Positions 31,915 through 41,038 of a DNA stretch of 64,000 bases are shown here, one piece after another (positions within the stretch are counted from its first letter, which is position 1; every line of letters starts with the position of its first letter). Below the pieces are notes generated by a model. It searched no databases, had not been told where the DNA came from, and saw nothing but the letters and a program-made list of their open reading frames with translations. The position numbers were made by a program, and so were the translations under genes. The stretch spans positions 127,156-191,155 of the forward strand of contig NZ_MU084032.1 in assembly GCF_008065375.1 (NCBI RefSeq). Direction: 5' to 3'. The DNA comes from Nonomuraea sp. SYSU D8015 (GTDB lineage: Bacteria > Actinomycetota > Actinomycetes > Streptosporangiales > Streptosporangiaceae).

Positions 31915-33330
31915 ATGACTCACGGCCCCGAAAGGCTCCAGACTGACGGCCATCTGGAGTTCACGTCGGCGCGCGGACGGTGGGTGCTGGTGGCGACCGT
32001 GCTCGGGTCCGGGCTGGCGATGCTCGACAGCACCGTGGTGAACGTCGCGCTGCCGTTCCTCGGTCGGGAGCTCGACGCGGGCATGGACGGGCTGCAGTGG
32101 ACGATCAACGCCTACACGCTCACCCTGGCCGGGCTGATCCTGCTGGGCGGCTCCCTCGGCGACCGCTACGGGCGGCGGCGCGTCTTCCTCGTCGGCACGG
32201 TGTGGTTCGCCGTGGCGTCCGCGTTGTGCGGGCTGGCGCCGAACATCGAGTTCCTGATCGCGGCCAGGGCGCTGCAGGGCATCGGAGGGGCGCTGCTGAC
32301 GCCGGGGTCGCTGGCGATCATTCAGGCGTCGTTCGTGCGCGGGGACCGGCCGCGGGCGGTCGGGGCGTGGTCGGGGCTGGGCGGGGTGGCCGCCGCGATC
32401 GGGCCGCTGCTGGGCGGGTGGCTGGTGCAGACGGTCGGGTGGCGGTGGGCGTTCCTGATCAACCTGCCGTTCGCGCTGCTGGTCGTGCTCGTCGCGCTGC
32501 GGCACGTGCCCGAGAGCAGGGACGAGCAGGCGGTGGGGCGGTTCGACGTGCTCGGGTCGGTGCTGGCGGCGCTGGCGCTGGCCGGGATCACCTACGGGCT
32601 GATCCAGACGGGCGCGGCGGTGCCGCTGATCGCCGGGCTGGCGCTGGGGGTGGCGTTCGTGGCGGTCGAGATCCGCAGGTCGCCGGATGCGCTGGTGCCG
32701 GTGGGGATCTTCCGCAACCACGTGTTCACGGCCGTGAACGTGGTCACGCTGATCATGTACGCGGCCATGGGCGTGGTGTTCTTCCTGCTGGTGGTGCAGC
32801 TGCAGGTGGTGTCGGGGTTCTCGCCCATCGCGGCGGGGCTGGCGGTGTTGCCGGCGACGATCTTGATGATGCTGCTGTCGGCACGGGCCGGCGAGGTCGC
32901 CAAGCGGTACGGGCCGCGCTGGCCGATGACGATCGGGATCCTGGTGGCCGGGGCGGGGTTCCTGTGGATGAGCACGATCGGGTTCGGAGCGTCGTACCTG
33001 CTGCAGGTGCTGCCCGCGGTGTCGGTGTTCGGGCTGGGGTTGTCGGCGGCGGTCGCGCCGCTGACCTCGACCGTGCTGGCCACCGCCGAGGAGCGTTACG
33101 CGGGCACCGCCAGCGGCGTCAACAACGCGGTGGCGCGCACCGGGAGCCTGCTGGCCGTGGCCGCGGTGCCGCCCATGGTGGGGCTGGTGGGCGAGGCGTT
33201 CCGGAATCCGCCGGTGTTCGACGCCGGATTCCGGCTGGCGATGCTGATCAGCGCCGGGATGATGGTGGTGTCGGCGCTGATCACGTTCCTCACGATCAGG
33301 ACGAACGTCCTGGCCGCCGACGGCGACTGA
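31915..33330 (+). CDS. DHA2-family MFS drug exporter (14 helices)
   Basis: About 471 residues from ATG 31915; ATG 31906 is an alternative three codons earlier but lies in a possible -10 (CAGGAT). MFS landmarks: motif D1 LAMLDSTVVNVALP, motif A GGSLGDRYGRRRVF, AARALQGIGGALLTP and motif C GLGGVAAAIGPLLGGWL. About 14 membrane segments place it in DHA2 (proton-coupled multidrug export, EmrB/QacA-like). The TetR gene before it is the likely regulator. It is convergent with the P450 gene, 14 bases apart. Confidence 0.92.
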   Translation: MTHGPERLQTDGHLEFTSARGRWVLVATVLGSGLAMLDSTVVNVALPFLGRELDAGMDGLQWTINAYTLTLAGLILLGGSLGDRYGRRRVFLVGTVWFAVASALCGLAPNIEFLIAARALQGIGGALLTPGSLAIIQASFVRGDRPRAVGAWSGLGGVAAAIGPLLGGWLVQTVGWRWAFLINLPFALLVVLVALRHVPESRDEQAVGRFDVLGSVLAALALAGITYGLIQTGAAVPLIAGLALGVAFVAVEIRRSPDALVPVGIFRNHVFTAVNVVTLIMYAAMGVVFFLLVVQLQVVSGFSPIAAGLAVLPATILMMLLSARAGEVAKRYGPRWPMTIGILVAGAGFLWMSTIGFGASYLLQVLPAVSVFGLGLSAAVAPLTSTVLATAEERYAGTASGVNNAVARTGSLLAVAAVPPMVGLVGEAFRNPPVFDAGFRLAMLISAGMMVVSALITFLTIRTNVLAADGD

Positions 33331-33344
33331 GACGACTGAGACGG

Positions 33345-34574
33345 CTAGAAGGTGAACGCCTGACTGCGGACGCTGTTGTCGAAGTTCGACAGCAGCAGCT
33401 CCGGCTCGCCAACCGAGCGGATGCCGGGGAGCCGGGTCAGCAGCTCGCGGAACATCGTGCGCATCTCCTGCCTGGCGAGGTTGGCGCCCAGGCAGAAGTG
33501 CGGCCCGGGGCCGCCGAAGCCGACGTGCGGCTTGGTGTCGCGGGTGATGTCGAACGTGTCCGCGTCCGGGAAGACCGACTCGTCCCGGTTGGCGGAGCCG
33601 TAGAAAAGCACGACCTTGTCGCCCTTCTTCAGCTCCAGCCCCCGCAGCGAGTAGTCCTCGGTGACCGTGCGGCGGAACTGCATGATCGGGGAGACGTAGC
33701 GGACCATCTCCTCGATCGCGCCGTTGATGTGCGTGTCGAAGTCGCTCATCAGCAGCTCGCGCTGCGCCGGGTTGTCGGTGAGGAGCTTGATGCCGTGCGC
33801 CATCGTGTTGCGCGCGGTCTCGTTGCCCGCGACCAGCAGCAGCGCGAAGAACGAGCCGAGCTCCTTGTCGGTCAGCTTCTCCCCGTCGGGGTTGGCGTTG
33901 ACCAGGAGGGAGACCAGGTCGCCCTTGGGGTTGGCGACGCGCTCGTGACCGAGCTTGATGACCATGCGCTGCAGGGCCAGCAGGGCCAGCATGTTCTGGC
34001 CGGCCATCTGGACGCTGCGGGCCAGGCTGGGGCGCACGCCGGTGTAGGCGGTGGAGATGTCCACGTGCTGGTGGACCTTCTCCCGGAGCTCGTGCGGGAT
34101 GTCCAGCATGTCGCAGATGACGTGGATGGGCAGGCGGGCGGCGACCTGGGTGACGAAGTCGCGCGGGCCCTCCTTGATCACGTCGTCGACGATGCGGGCG
34201 CAGGCGGCCTCGATGTCGCTCTGCAGATTGGCCAGCATCTTCGGGCTGAACGAGCGGGTCACGATGCGGCGCAGGCGGGCGTGGCGCGGGTCGTCCATGT
34301 TGACCATCGACTCGCCGAACACCTGCTTCACCCAGCCGGGCGGCTCGGGGTTGGTGACGGCGGGCTCGCTGGAGAAGATCTTGGGGTTGCGGCTGGCCTC
34401 GACCACGTCCGCGTGCCGTACGAGGGCGTAGAAACCCTTGCCGGAGCGCAGGAGCGGCACTTTCTTCTCCGGGAAGAACACCGGATGCTCCAGTTGCCGG
34501 AGCCGAGCGAACGCCTCATTCCGCTCTTTGAGCGGCTTACGCCAGAAATCGAGATCAGCGAGGTCGATGTCCAC
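33345..34574 (-). CDS. Cytochrome P450
   Basis: 409 residues from GTG 34574. The heme-binding loop is HVGFGGPGPHFCLGANLAR (Cys ligand). The I-helix oxygen motif is LLLVAGNETARNT. The K-helix ExxR is in EEMVRYVSP and the start MDDPRHARLRRIVTRSFSP is typical. Overall it resembles the CYP124/125/142-like actinobacterial group, but this cannot be settled by eye. No ferredoxin or reductase gene adjoins. CAGGAT seven bases upstream of GTG suggests a leaderless start. Confidence 0.92.
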   Translation of the reverse strand: MDIDLADLDFWRKPLKERNEAFARLRQLEHPVFFPEKKVPLLRSGKGFYALVRHADVVEASRNPKIFSSEPAVTNPEPPGWVKQVFGESMVNMDDPRHARLRRIVTRSFSPKMLANLQSDIEAACARIVDDVIKEGPRDFVTQVAARLPIHVICDMLDIPHELREKVHQHVDISTAYTGVRPSLARSVQMAGQNMLALLALQRMVIKLGHERVANPKGDLVSLLVNANPDGEKLTDKELGSFFALLLVAGNETARNTMAHGIKLLTDNPAQRELLMSDFDTHINGAIEEMVRYVSPIMQFRRTVTEDYSLRGLELKKGDKVVLFYGSANRDESVFPDADTFDITRDTKPHVGFGGPGPHFCLGANLARQEMRTMFRELLTRLPGIRSVGEPELLLSNFDNSVRSQAFTF

Positions 34575-34904
34575 CCGTCTATCCTGGCACGTTCCCACGG
34601 TGGTAAAGCGTCTTCCGCTCAGCCGAGCCCGGAAAGCGATCCGGTGGAAGCCGAGGCCGCATCCGTCCGGCTGAGCCGGGCAGACCGCGGCCGAGAACCG
34701 CGTTTTCGGGGCCTGACCCGCCTTCCAGGATGGAGTGCGGCTCTGGAGCCACCGCCCGGCCGGACGCTGTCCCGTTGGTGCGGACACCAATGGGGGCGGG
34801 GGCCGGACCGCCCGACCACAGTTCCACGGGAGGCCATAGGTTCGCATAGCGAGCGCCAGCAACAGTTCATACCCTGGTCGCGCACGGTGGAGATACCTGT
34901 AGGT
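34575..34904. other. Gap between divergent P450 and FG-GAP genes
   Basis: No supported gene. It contains CCCGTTGGTG / CACCAATGGG (34771-34794), an inverted repeat with one mismatch and a four-base loop. At its right end ATACCT-GT-AGGTAT (34893-34906) runs into the start codon of the FG-GAP gene and may be an operator. Confidence 0.5.
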
Positions 34905-36284
34905 ATGAATGCGTTGCTCGCCGCCTGCTTGGTTCTCCCCCTCGCCTCCGGTACGTCTCCCGCCGCGGTTCGCGCGTGCGGCGGGCACCCGCTCGACTTC
35001 GACGGCGACGGCCGCCCGGACCTGGCCGTGGCCGCGCCCTACGACGACGTCCGGGCCGGTTCGGTGACCGTGATGTACGGGAACGGGAAGAAGGTCAAGC
35101 TCACCCAGGGGGACGGCGCGGAGCGGGGCGACTCGTTCGGCTCCGCGCTGGCCGTGGGCGACTTCAACGGGGACAAGTGCGCCGACCTGGCCGTCGGGGT
35201 GTCGGAGGAGTTCGCCGGGGAGCGGGTGTCCGGCGGCGACGGGAACGGGGTCGTCCAGCTCTTCGACGGGTCGGTGGACGGGCTCGTCAAGGGCAAGGAG
35301 CTGGCGCCGGCCAAGCCGTCGAGCGACCGGTTCGGCGCCTCGCTGGCCGCCGGTGACCTCGACGGGGACGGCCGCGACGAGCTCGCCGTGGGCGCGCCCA
35401 GCCACCGATCGGGCGGGGCGGTCACGGTGTACTGGATGAAGGGGAGCAAGCCGTACCAGATCACGCAGAAGACGCGGTGGGTGCGGCAGCGGGCCGGTGT
35501 GACCGACCAGTGGGGGGCCTCGCTCGCGACCGGGGACTTCGACGGGGACGGCCGCGACGAGCTGGCCGTCGGGGCGCCTGCCGACAGCGTCCGGCTGGAC
35601 GGGCAGGGGTCGGTGACGGTCATCGACGTACGGGCCCGGCGGGCGCGGCAGCTCACCCAGAGCAGCCCGGGCATCAAGGGCGCGTCGGAGAAGTGGGACG
35701 CGTTCGGGGCGTCGCTGGCCACCGGCGACTTCAACGGCGACGGCAAGTCCGACCTGGCCATCGGCGTGCCGGGCGAGGGGATCACCAAGAACCAGCGCGC
35801 CCTGGACTACGGGGACGGCACCGTGGACGTCCTGTACGGCTCCCGCAGCGGACTGCGTACGGACAAGACGGAGGCGTGGTCGCAGAACTCGCTCGACGGC
35901 AAGCCGCGCTACTACGACCGGTTCGGGGCGTCGCTGGCGGCGGGGGACTTCAACGGCGACGGCAGGGACGAGCTGGCCATCGGCGTGCCCGGCGAGCGGG
36001 CCGTCCAGGTGCTGCAGGGGCGCTCCTCGGGCGGGCTCACCCGGGTCGGGAACCTGCTGATCAAGGGCAAGGGGCGCGACTTCGGCGCGTCGCTGGCCGT
36101 GCTCCCGCTGGCCGAGCGCTACCGGCCGCTGGAGAGGCGGCGCCCGCTCCACGCACTCGTGGTGGCCGCCCCCGACCAGGGACTGGTGATGTACGCGCCG
36201 GGCTCCAGGAAGCCGGGCCTGCGGATGGGCAAGGTCCGCCAGCTCAGCAAGGGCAGCGGCCTGTACGGCTACGCCTTCGGCTGA
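34905..36284 (+). CDS. Secreted FG-GAP (integrin-alpha-like) repeat protein
   Basis: 459 residues from ATG 34905. The signal peptide is MNALLAACLVLPLASGTSPA. Six calcium-loop repeats follow: DFDGDGRPDLAVAAP, DFNGDKCADLAVGV, DLDGDGRDELAVGAP, DFDGDGRDELAVGAP, DFNGDGKSDLAIGVP and DFNGDGRDELAIGVP, predicting a seven-bladed-type beta-propeller outside the cell. Function (adhesion or enzyme scaffold) cannot be told. No ribosome site is clear. Its end overlaps the convergent kinase gene by 16 bases. Confidence 0.9.
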   Translation: MNALLAACLVLPLASGTSPAAVRACGGHPLDFDGDGRPDLAVAAPYDDVRAGSVTVMYGNGKKVKLTQGDGAERGDSFGSALAVGDFNGDKCADLAVGVSEEFAGERVSGGDGNGVVQLFDGSVDGLVKGKELAPAKPSSDRFGASLAAGDLDGDGRDELAVGAPSHRSGGAVTVYWMKGSKPYQITQKTRWVRQRAGVTDQWGASLATGDFDGDGRDELAVGAPADSVRLDGQGSVTVIDVRARRARQLTQSSPGIKGASEKWDAFGASLATGDFNGDGKSDLAIGVPGEGITKNQRALDYGDGTVDVLYGSRSGLRTDKTEAWSQNSLDGKPRYYDRFGASLAAGDFNGDGRDELAIGVPGERAVQVLQGRSSGGLTRVGNLLIKGKGRDFGASLAVLPLAERYRPLERRRPLHALVVAAPDQGLVMYAPGSRKPGLRMGKVRQLSKGSGLYGYAFG

Positions 36285-37849
36285 CGGCCTGGATCCACAC
36301 CGGCCCGCTCGCCCGCCCCGCCGGTCGACTCCCCTGCCCTGCCGTTCGACTCGGCCGCCCCGCCGGTCGACTCCCCGGCTCCGCCGATCGGTTCGGCGGC
36401 CCCGCCGGTCGGCAGGATCACCCGGAACAAGGCCCCCTTGCCGGGCTCCCCCTCCGCCACGATGAATCCGCCGTGCGCCTCCACGAGCGTCGCCGCGATC
36501 GACAGCCCCAGCCCCGACCCGCCCGTGCTGCGCGCCGGATCAGCCCGGTAGAACCGCTCGAACACCCGCTCCGCGACCTCGGGCGGGAACCCGGGCCCCT
36601 CGTCGGCCACCTCCACCACGGCCTGCTCCCCTCGCACGCCGACCCGCACCTGGAACGGCGTGCCCGGCGGCGTGTGCGTGAGCGCGTTGGTCACGAGGTT
36701 GCCGAGCACCTGCCCGAGCCGTACCTCGTCCCCGGTCACCACGACGTCGCCCTCTCCCCCGAACAGCCGCACCAGCTCGATCCTCCGGTCGGGCGCCAGC
36801 GTCTGGGCGTCGATCACCGTCGTGGCCGCCAGGCTGAGCAGGTCAACGGGGCGCATGGCCAGCTCCCGCCGCTGGTCGAGCCGGGCCAGCAGCAGCATGT
36901 CCTCCACCAGCAGCCCCATCCTGGCCGCCTGCCCCTCGATGCGGCCCAGCAGCCGCAGGGCCTCGGCCGGGTCCTTCTCCTCCCCCAGCCGGTACAGCTC
37001 CGCGAACCCCCTGATCGACGTCAGCGGCGTGCGCAGCTCGTGCGAGGCGTCGGCCATGAACCGGCGCATCAGCTCCTCCGACCGCCTGGCGGCCGTGGCG
37101 GAGCGGCGGGCCGACTCGGCCGCCTCCTCCCGCTCGCGCACGGCCGACTCGATCCTGGCCAGCATGGTGTTGAGCGCGCGGCCGAGCTTGCCGACCTCCG
37201 TGGTGCCCGCCCAGAGCGGCACCCGGCGCGACAGGTCGCCGCCCGCGATGTCCTTGGCCGTACGCGCGATCTCGCGGAGCGGCCGCAGGCTGCGGCGTAC
37301 CACCCAATGGCAGGCGAACCCGAGCACGACCAGCGTGCCGCCGCCGGCCACCGCCACGATGAGGAGAAGCTGCGAGACCGTGCCGTCCACGTCGCTGAGG
37401 CTGACGGCGATCACCCGGCTCTGGCCCCCGCGCCCCAGCGCGGCGACGACCCGCCACGCCGGGCCGCCGGCGGCCCGCGACTCGACGGTGAACGGGCGGC
37501 CTCCGCGCGCGGCGACGTCGGCGGCGGTCAGCCGGGGCAGAGCGGGCCGGTGGTCCTCGGTCGACTCGCTGACCGTCCTGACCAGGATCCCGGACGAGTC
37601 CAGCACCACCACGTGGAACAGGCCGAAGAAACGCTCGGGCCGGGCGATCCCCGGGCGCGGCTCGGGCGGCGGGGGCAGGTCGCGCGGGCTGCTGGCCGCG
37701 CGAAGCTGCTGGTCGACGCGCTCGACGAGGTAGCCGCGCAGCAGCCGCACGGCGAACAGGCCGGTCAGCGTGATGGCGAGGGTGACCAGCAGCAGGGTCG
37801 CCGACACCAGCCGCAGCCAGAGCGGGGTCCGGGCCAGATGTTTCCTCAT
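36269..37849 (-). CDS. Sensor histidine kinase, HAMP type, with repeat tail
   Basis: 526 residues. Two membrane helices (about 10-35 and 160-185) flank an extracellular sensor domain. HAMP (SLRPLREIARTAKDIAGGDL) precedes HisKA with the phospho-His in FMADASHELRTPLTSIRGF. HATPase motifs N (LGNLVTNALTHT), G1 (VADEGPGFP) and G2 (GGSGLGLSIA) are intact. The last 40 or so residues are Gly/Ala/Glu repeats (GGAGESTGGAAES) outside the fold. It is the last gene of the efflux operon and overlaps its regulator by four bases. Confidence 0.93.
   Translation of the reverse strand: MRKHLARTPLWLRLVSATLLLVTLAITLTGLFAVRLLRGYLVERVDQQLRAASSPRDLPPPPEPRPGIARPERFFGLFHVVVLDSSGILVRTVSESTEDHRPALPRLTAADVAARGGRPFTVESRAAGGPAWRVVAALGRGGQSRVIAVSLSDVDGTVSQLLLIVAVAGGGTLVVLGFACHWVVRRSLRPLREIARTAKDIAGGDLSRRVPLWAGTTEVGKLGRALNTMLARIESAVREREEAAESARRSATAARRSEELMRRFMADASHELRTPLTSIRGFAELYRLGEEKDPAEALRLLGRIEGQAARMGLLVEDMLLLARLDQRRELAMRPVDLLSLAATTVIDAQTLAPDRRIELVRLFGGEGDVVVTGDEVRLGQVLGNLVTNALTHTPPGTPFQVRVGVRGEQAVVEVADEGPGFPPEVAERVFERFYRADPARSTGGSGLGLSIAATLVEAHGGFIVAEGEPGKGALFRVILPTGGAAEPIGGAGESTGGAAESNGRAGESTGGAGERAGVDPGRQPKA
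36315..36413 (-). repeat. Degenerate tandem repeat in the kinase C-terminus
   Basis: Units of roughly 18-24 nt built around GCCCCGCCGGTCG encode GGAAEP/GGAGEST/GGAAESN. They extend the kinase past its ATPase domain without breaking frame. Confidence 0.65.
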
Positions 37850-38538
37850 ATGCGGGGCGGGCGCAGGATGTAGCCGACCCCGCGCAGGGTGTGCAGGTAT
37901 TTGCGGTCGCCGGTGTCGACCTTCCTGCGCAGGTAGGACACGTACGACTCGACGAGGCCGACGTCGGTGCGCCAGTCGCCGTTCCAGACGTGGTCGAGGA
38001 TCTGGGTCTTCGACAGGACCCGGCCCACGTTGAGCATGAAGTACTGCAGCAGCCTGAACTCCGTCGGCGACAGCCGCACGGGGACGCCGTCGCGCCAGAC
38101 CTCGTGGGTCTCCTCATCCAGCTCCAGGTCGGCCACGCGCAGCCGGTTCGGCGGCGGCGTGCCCCTGCGGGTCCTGCGGAGCACGGCCCGGATCCGGGCG
38201 ATGACCTCCTCCAGGCTGAACGGCTTGGTCACGTAGTCCTCGCCGAGTCCCAGCCCGGCGAGGCGGTCCTCGGGCGTGTCCTTGGCGGTCACGAACAGCA
38301 CCGGGACGCGACGGCCGCGCGAGCGCAGCCTTCCCGCGACCGTCAGGCCGTCGAGGTCGGGCAGCATGACGTCGAGCATCACCAGGTCGGGCGAGCTCTC
38401 CTCTGCCACCCGCAGCGCCTCCTTGCCGTCGGCCGCGGTCAGCACCTCGAACCCGGCCATGCGCAGGCTGGCCGAGAACAGCTCCCTGATGTTGGGCTCG
38501 TCGTCGACCACCAGCAGCCTGGCCTCGGGCTCGCTCAT
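37846..38538 (-). CDS. OmpR-family response regulator
   Basis: 230 residues. Receiver: LLVVDDEPNIRELF, phospho-Asp in LVMLDVMLPDLDG, Thr in LFVTAKD and Lys in VTKPFSLEE. The winged-helix domain has RLSPTEFRLLQYFMLNVGRV and VGLVESYVSYLRRKVD. It pairs with the kinase gene that overlaps its end and lies in the efflux operon, which it probably controls. Confidence 0.95.
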   Translation of the reverse strand: MSEPEARLLVVDDEPNIRELFSASLRMAGFEVLTAADGKEALRVAEESSPDLVMLDVMLPDLDGLTVAGRLRSRGRRVPVLFVTAKDTPEDRLAGLGLGEDYVTKPFSLEEVIARIRAVLRRTRRGTPPPNRLRVADLELDEETHEVWRDGVPVRLSPTEFRLLQYFMLNVGRVLSKTQILDHVWNGDWRTDVGLVESYVSYLRRKVDTGDRKYLHTLRGVGYILRPPRI

Positions 38539-39041
38539 CGCGGGCCTCCCCCAGGGCCTCCCTGAGTGATGGAGGCGGCGGTCACGGAGCCGTCGTCGCC
38601 CGGCCGGCCGCGGACCGTGACCGTGGTGCCCGCCTTCAGGTCGGACACCTTGCCCGGCGTGGCGATCTGGACGGTGGTCTGGTCGGTGGTGTTCACGGTG
38701 ACGGTGGCGCCGTCCATGGTCTTGACGTAGACCTTGCCGCCCTCGACCTTCTCGACCGTGCCGGTCGTGCCGCCGCCCATGCGCTGGGCGAGCCCGCCCT
38801 GCCGGTCGGCGTACCCGGGGGGCGCCTGCTGCTGGGCGTACCCGCCGCCGCCCGCGAGGCGCTGCGGCGCCGCCTGGGCGGTCGCCGACAGCTTGCCGGC
38901 CTGGAGGCCGATGAGGATCCCCGCGACCAGGACGACGCCGGCGGCCAGCGCCAGCGTGAGCTTGGACATGCCCTTGGCGGGCCGGACGGCGAGCTCCTCC
39001 CGCAGGTCGTCGGGGTACGGCGAGGAGTCGAGCTGGGCCAT
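38535..39041 (-). CDS. Membrane-anchored DUF5666-like protein
   Basis: 168 residues. A short cytoplasmic N-terminus, one helix (LTLALAAGVVLVAGILIGLQ), then a Gln/Gly/Ala stalk and a small beta-rich domain (TTGTVEKVEGGKVYVKTMDG, DLKAGTTVTVRG) as in DUF5666/OB-like extracytoplasmic domains. AAGGAG precedes the ATG. It overlaps the response regulator by four bases and follows the permease by 24. It may be an accessory or sensor part of the efflux system. Confidence 0.7.
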   Translation of the reverse strand: MAQLDSSPYPDDLREELAVRPAKGMSKLTLALAAGVVLVAGILIGLQAGKLSATAQAAPQRLAGGGGYAQQQAPPGYADRQGGLAQRMGGGTTGTVEKVEGGKVYVKTMDGATVTVNTTDQTTVQIATPGKVSDLKAGTTVTVRGRPGDDGSVTAASITQGGPGGGPR

Positions 39042-39065
39042 GTGCGTCTCCTTACTCGTGGCGCC

Positions 39066-40301
39066 CTACTCATGGCGCAGGGCCTGGATCGGCCTGAGCT
39101 TGGCCGCCCGGTTGGCGGGGTAACTGCCGAAGAACAGCCCGATCCCCACCGACACACCCAGTGCCAGCGCGACCGACGACGGCACGAGGACCGGCTCGAT
39201 GCCGGCGATGGCGAACCTGGTCCCCACGAACGCCACCAGCACCCCCGACAGCCCGCCGACCAGGCTCAGCAACGTGGCCTCCAGCAGGAACTGGCCCAGG
39301 ATCGCGCTCCTGGGCGCGCCGATCGCCTTGCGGATGCCGATCTCGCGGGTGCGCTCGGTGACGGTCACCAGCATGATGTTCGTGATGCCGATGCCCCCCA
39401 CCAGGAGCGAGATCGCGGCGACGGCGCCGAGCAGCACGGTGAAGGTGCCGGTCGCGGCGCTGACGGTCTCCTGGAGCGTGGCCTGGTTGAGTATGCGGTA
39501 GTCGGGGTTGTTCGCGGTGATGCCATGTCGCTGGTTGAGGATAGCGGTGACCTCCGACTGCGCCGTCGTGGTGGTCTCCGCGCCGGTGGCCTGGACGACG
39601 ATCGAGCTGAGCGAGCCGAAGCCGCTGAGGCTCTGCTGCACGGCCGGCAGCGGCGCGATGGCCACGTCGTCGGCGTCCTGCATGCCGGTGGAGCCGGCCT
39701 CCTTCAGCACGCCGACCACCGTGAACGGCACGCCGGACACGCTGACCTGCCGGCCGATCGGGTCCGCGGCCCCGAACAGCTCCTCCACGACGGTCTGGCC
39801 GAGCACCACGACCTTCCTGGCGGCCAGCACGTCGTCGTTGAAGAAGTAGGTGCCCTTCGTCACGGGCTTGTTCGTTGCCTCGAAGTAGCTGGGGTACGTG
39901 CCGACGAACTGCGCGATCGCGTGGCCGGCGGCCCCGTACGCCGCCGTCTGGGAGGAGGCGTTCACCACGGGCGAGACGGACTTGACCGAGGGGGCGAGGG
40001 TCTTGTCGGTCAGCGCCTTGGCGTCGGCCAGGCTGAGCTGCCTGGCCTGTGTGCGCGGCCCGGTGTTCCCGGCGGCGCCGCCGCCTCCGCCGCCTCCCGA
40101 GAAGGACGGGGAGATCGTGAGCGTGTTCGCGCCGAGGCGCTGGATGTTCTGCTGGATGCTGCGCGAGGAGCCCTCGCCGATCGCGACCAGCAGGATCACC
40201 GCGGCCACGCCGATGAGGATGCCGAGCGTGGTCAGCGAGCTGCGCAGCTTGTTGGCCAGCAGGCCGCGCAGCGCGAAGCGGAGGATCTCGAGCTGGTTCA
40301 C
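39066..40301 (-). CDS. MacB/FtsX-like ABC transporter permease
   Basis: 411 residues from GTG 40301. It has one N-terminal helix (LTTLGILIGVAAVILLVAIG), a large extracytoplasmic domain with an early Gly run (GGGGGGAAGN), then three C-terminal helices with the FtsX signature (GGIGITNIMLVTVTERTREI, GIRKAIGAPRSAIL). This is the MacB topology, which transmits force to substrates outside the membrane. It works with the ATPase and membrane fusion protein encoded upstream. Confidence 0.92.
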   Translation of the reverse strand: MNQLEILRFALRGLLANKLRSSLTTLGILIGVAAVILLVAIGEGSSRSIQQNIQRLGANTLTISPSFSGGGGGGGAAGNTGPRTQARQLSLADAKALTDKTLAPSVKSVSPVVNASSQTAAYGAAGHAIAQFVGTYPSYFEATNKPVTKGTYFFNDDVLAARKVVVLGQTVVEELFGAADPIGRQVSVSGVPFTVVGVLKEAGSTGMQDADDVAIAPLPAVQQSLSGFGSLSSIVVQATGAETTTTAQSEVTAILNQRHGITANNPDYRILNQATLQETVSAATGTFTVLLGAVAAISLLVGGIGITNIMLVTVTERTREIGIRKAIGAPRSAILGQFLLEATLLSLVGGLSGVLVAFVGTRFAIAGIEPVLVPSSVALALGVSVGIGLFFGSYPANRAAKLRPIQALRHE

Positions 40302-41038
40302 AGGGCCGCCATCCTCGGGGGCACGCCCTCGACGGGGGCCTGCCTGCGGTCCTCCACGATCTCGCCGTCCACCAGCCTGATCACCCGTTTGGCGTGGGCC
40401 GCCACGTCGTTTTCGTGGGTGATGAGCACGATCGTGCGGCCGGACTCGCTGAGCCGGTCCAGGATCTGCAGGACGTCCTTGGTGGATGTGGTGTCGAGGT
40501 TGCCCGTCGGCTCGTCGGCCAGCAGCAGCGCGGGCGCGGTGACCAGCGCCCTGGCGACGGCCACGCGCTGCTGCTGGCCGCCGGAGAGCTGGTTCGGCTC
40601 GTGGTGCACGCGGTCGCTCAGGCCGACCTGCTCCAGCGCGGCCAGCGCCCGGGCGCGCCGCTCCGCCTGGCCGACGCCGCCGTACACGAGGGGCAGCTCG
40701 ACGTTGGCCAGCGCGCTCATGCGCGGGATCAGGTTGAACGACTGGAAGACGAACCCCACGCGGCGGTTGCGCAGGATGGCGAGCTGGTGCTCGTCCAGGC
40801 TGCCCACGTCGGCGCCGTCGATCAGGTACGTGCCGGAGGTGGGGACGTCGAGGCAGCCGAGGATGTTCATGAGCGTGGACTTTCCGGAGCCTGAGGCGCC
40901 CATGATGGCGACGTAGTCGCCGCGTTCGACGTCCAGGCTGACGCCGCGCAGGGCGCGGACCTTGGCGTCGCCGTCGCCGTACTCCTTGACGAGGTCCCTG
41001 ACCCGCAGGACCGGCGCGGGGCTGTCCGGTGATGTCAT
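40298..41038 (-). CDS. MacB/LolD-like ABC ATP-binding protein
   Basis: 246 residues from ATG 41038. Walker A MGASGSGKST, Q-loop FVFQSFNLIP, signature LSGGQQQRVAVARALV, Walker B ALLLADEPTGNLD and switch ITHEND. This is the compact type that serves FtsX-like permeases. Four-base overlaps on both sides show tight operon coupling. Confidence 0.95.
   Translation of the reverse strand: MTSPDSPAPVLRVRDLVKEYGDGDAKVRALRGVSLDVERGDYVAIMGASGSGKSTLMNILGCLDVPTSGTYLIDGADVGSLDEHQLAILRNRRVGFVFQSFNLIPRMSALANVELPLVYGGVGQAERRARALAALEQVGLSDRVHHEPNQLSGGQQQRVAVARALVTAPALLLADEPTGNLDTTSTKDVLQILDRLSESGRTIVLITHENDVAAHAKRVIRLVDGEIVEDRRQAPVEGVPPRMAAL

Noticed and set aside
34579..34827. 82-codon minus-strand frame upstream of the P450
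   Set aside because: No start signal or domain; it overlaps an inverted repeat in a probable regulatory gap.
31980..34904. Very long plus-strand frame running from the MFS gene through the P450 into the FG-GAP gene
   Set aside because: Only its final part (from 34905) has real protein features; the rest is antisense or out of frame to the MFS and P450 genes.
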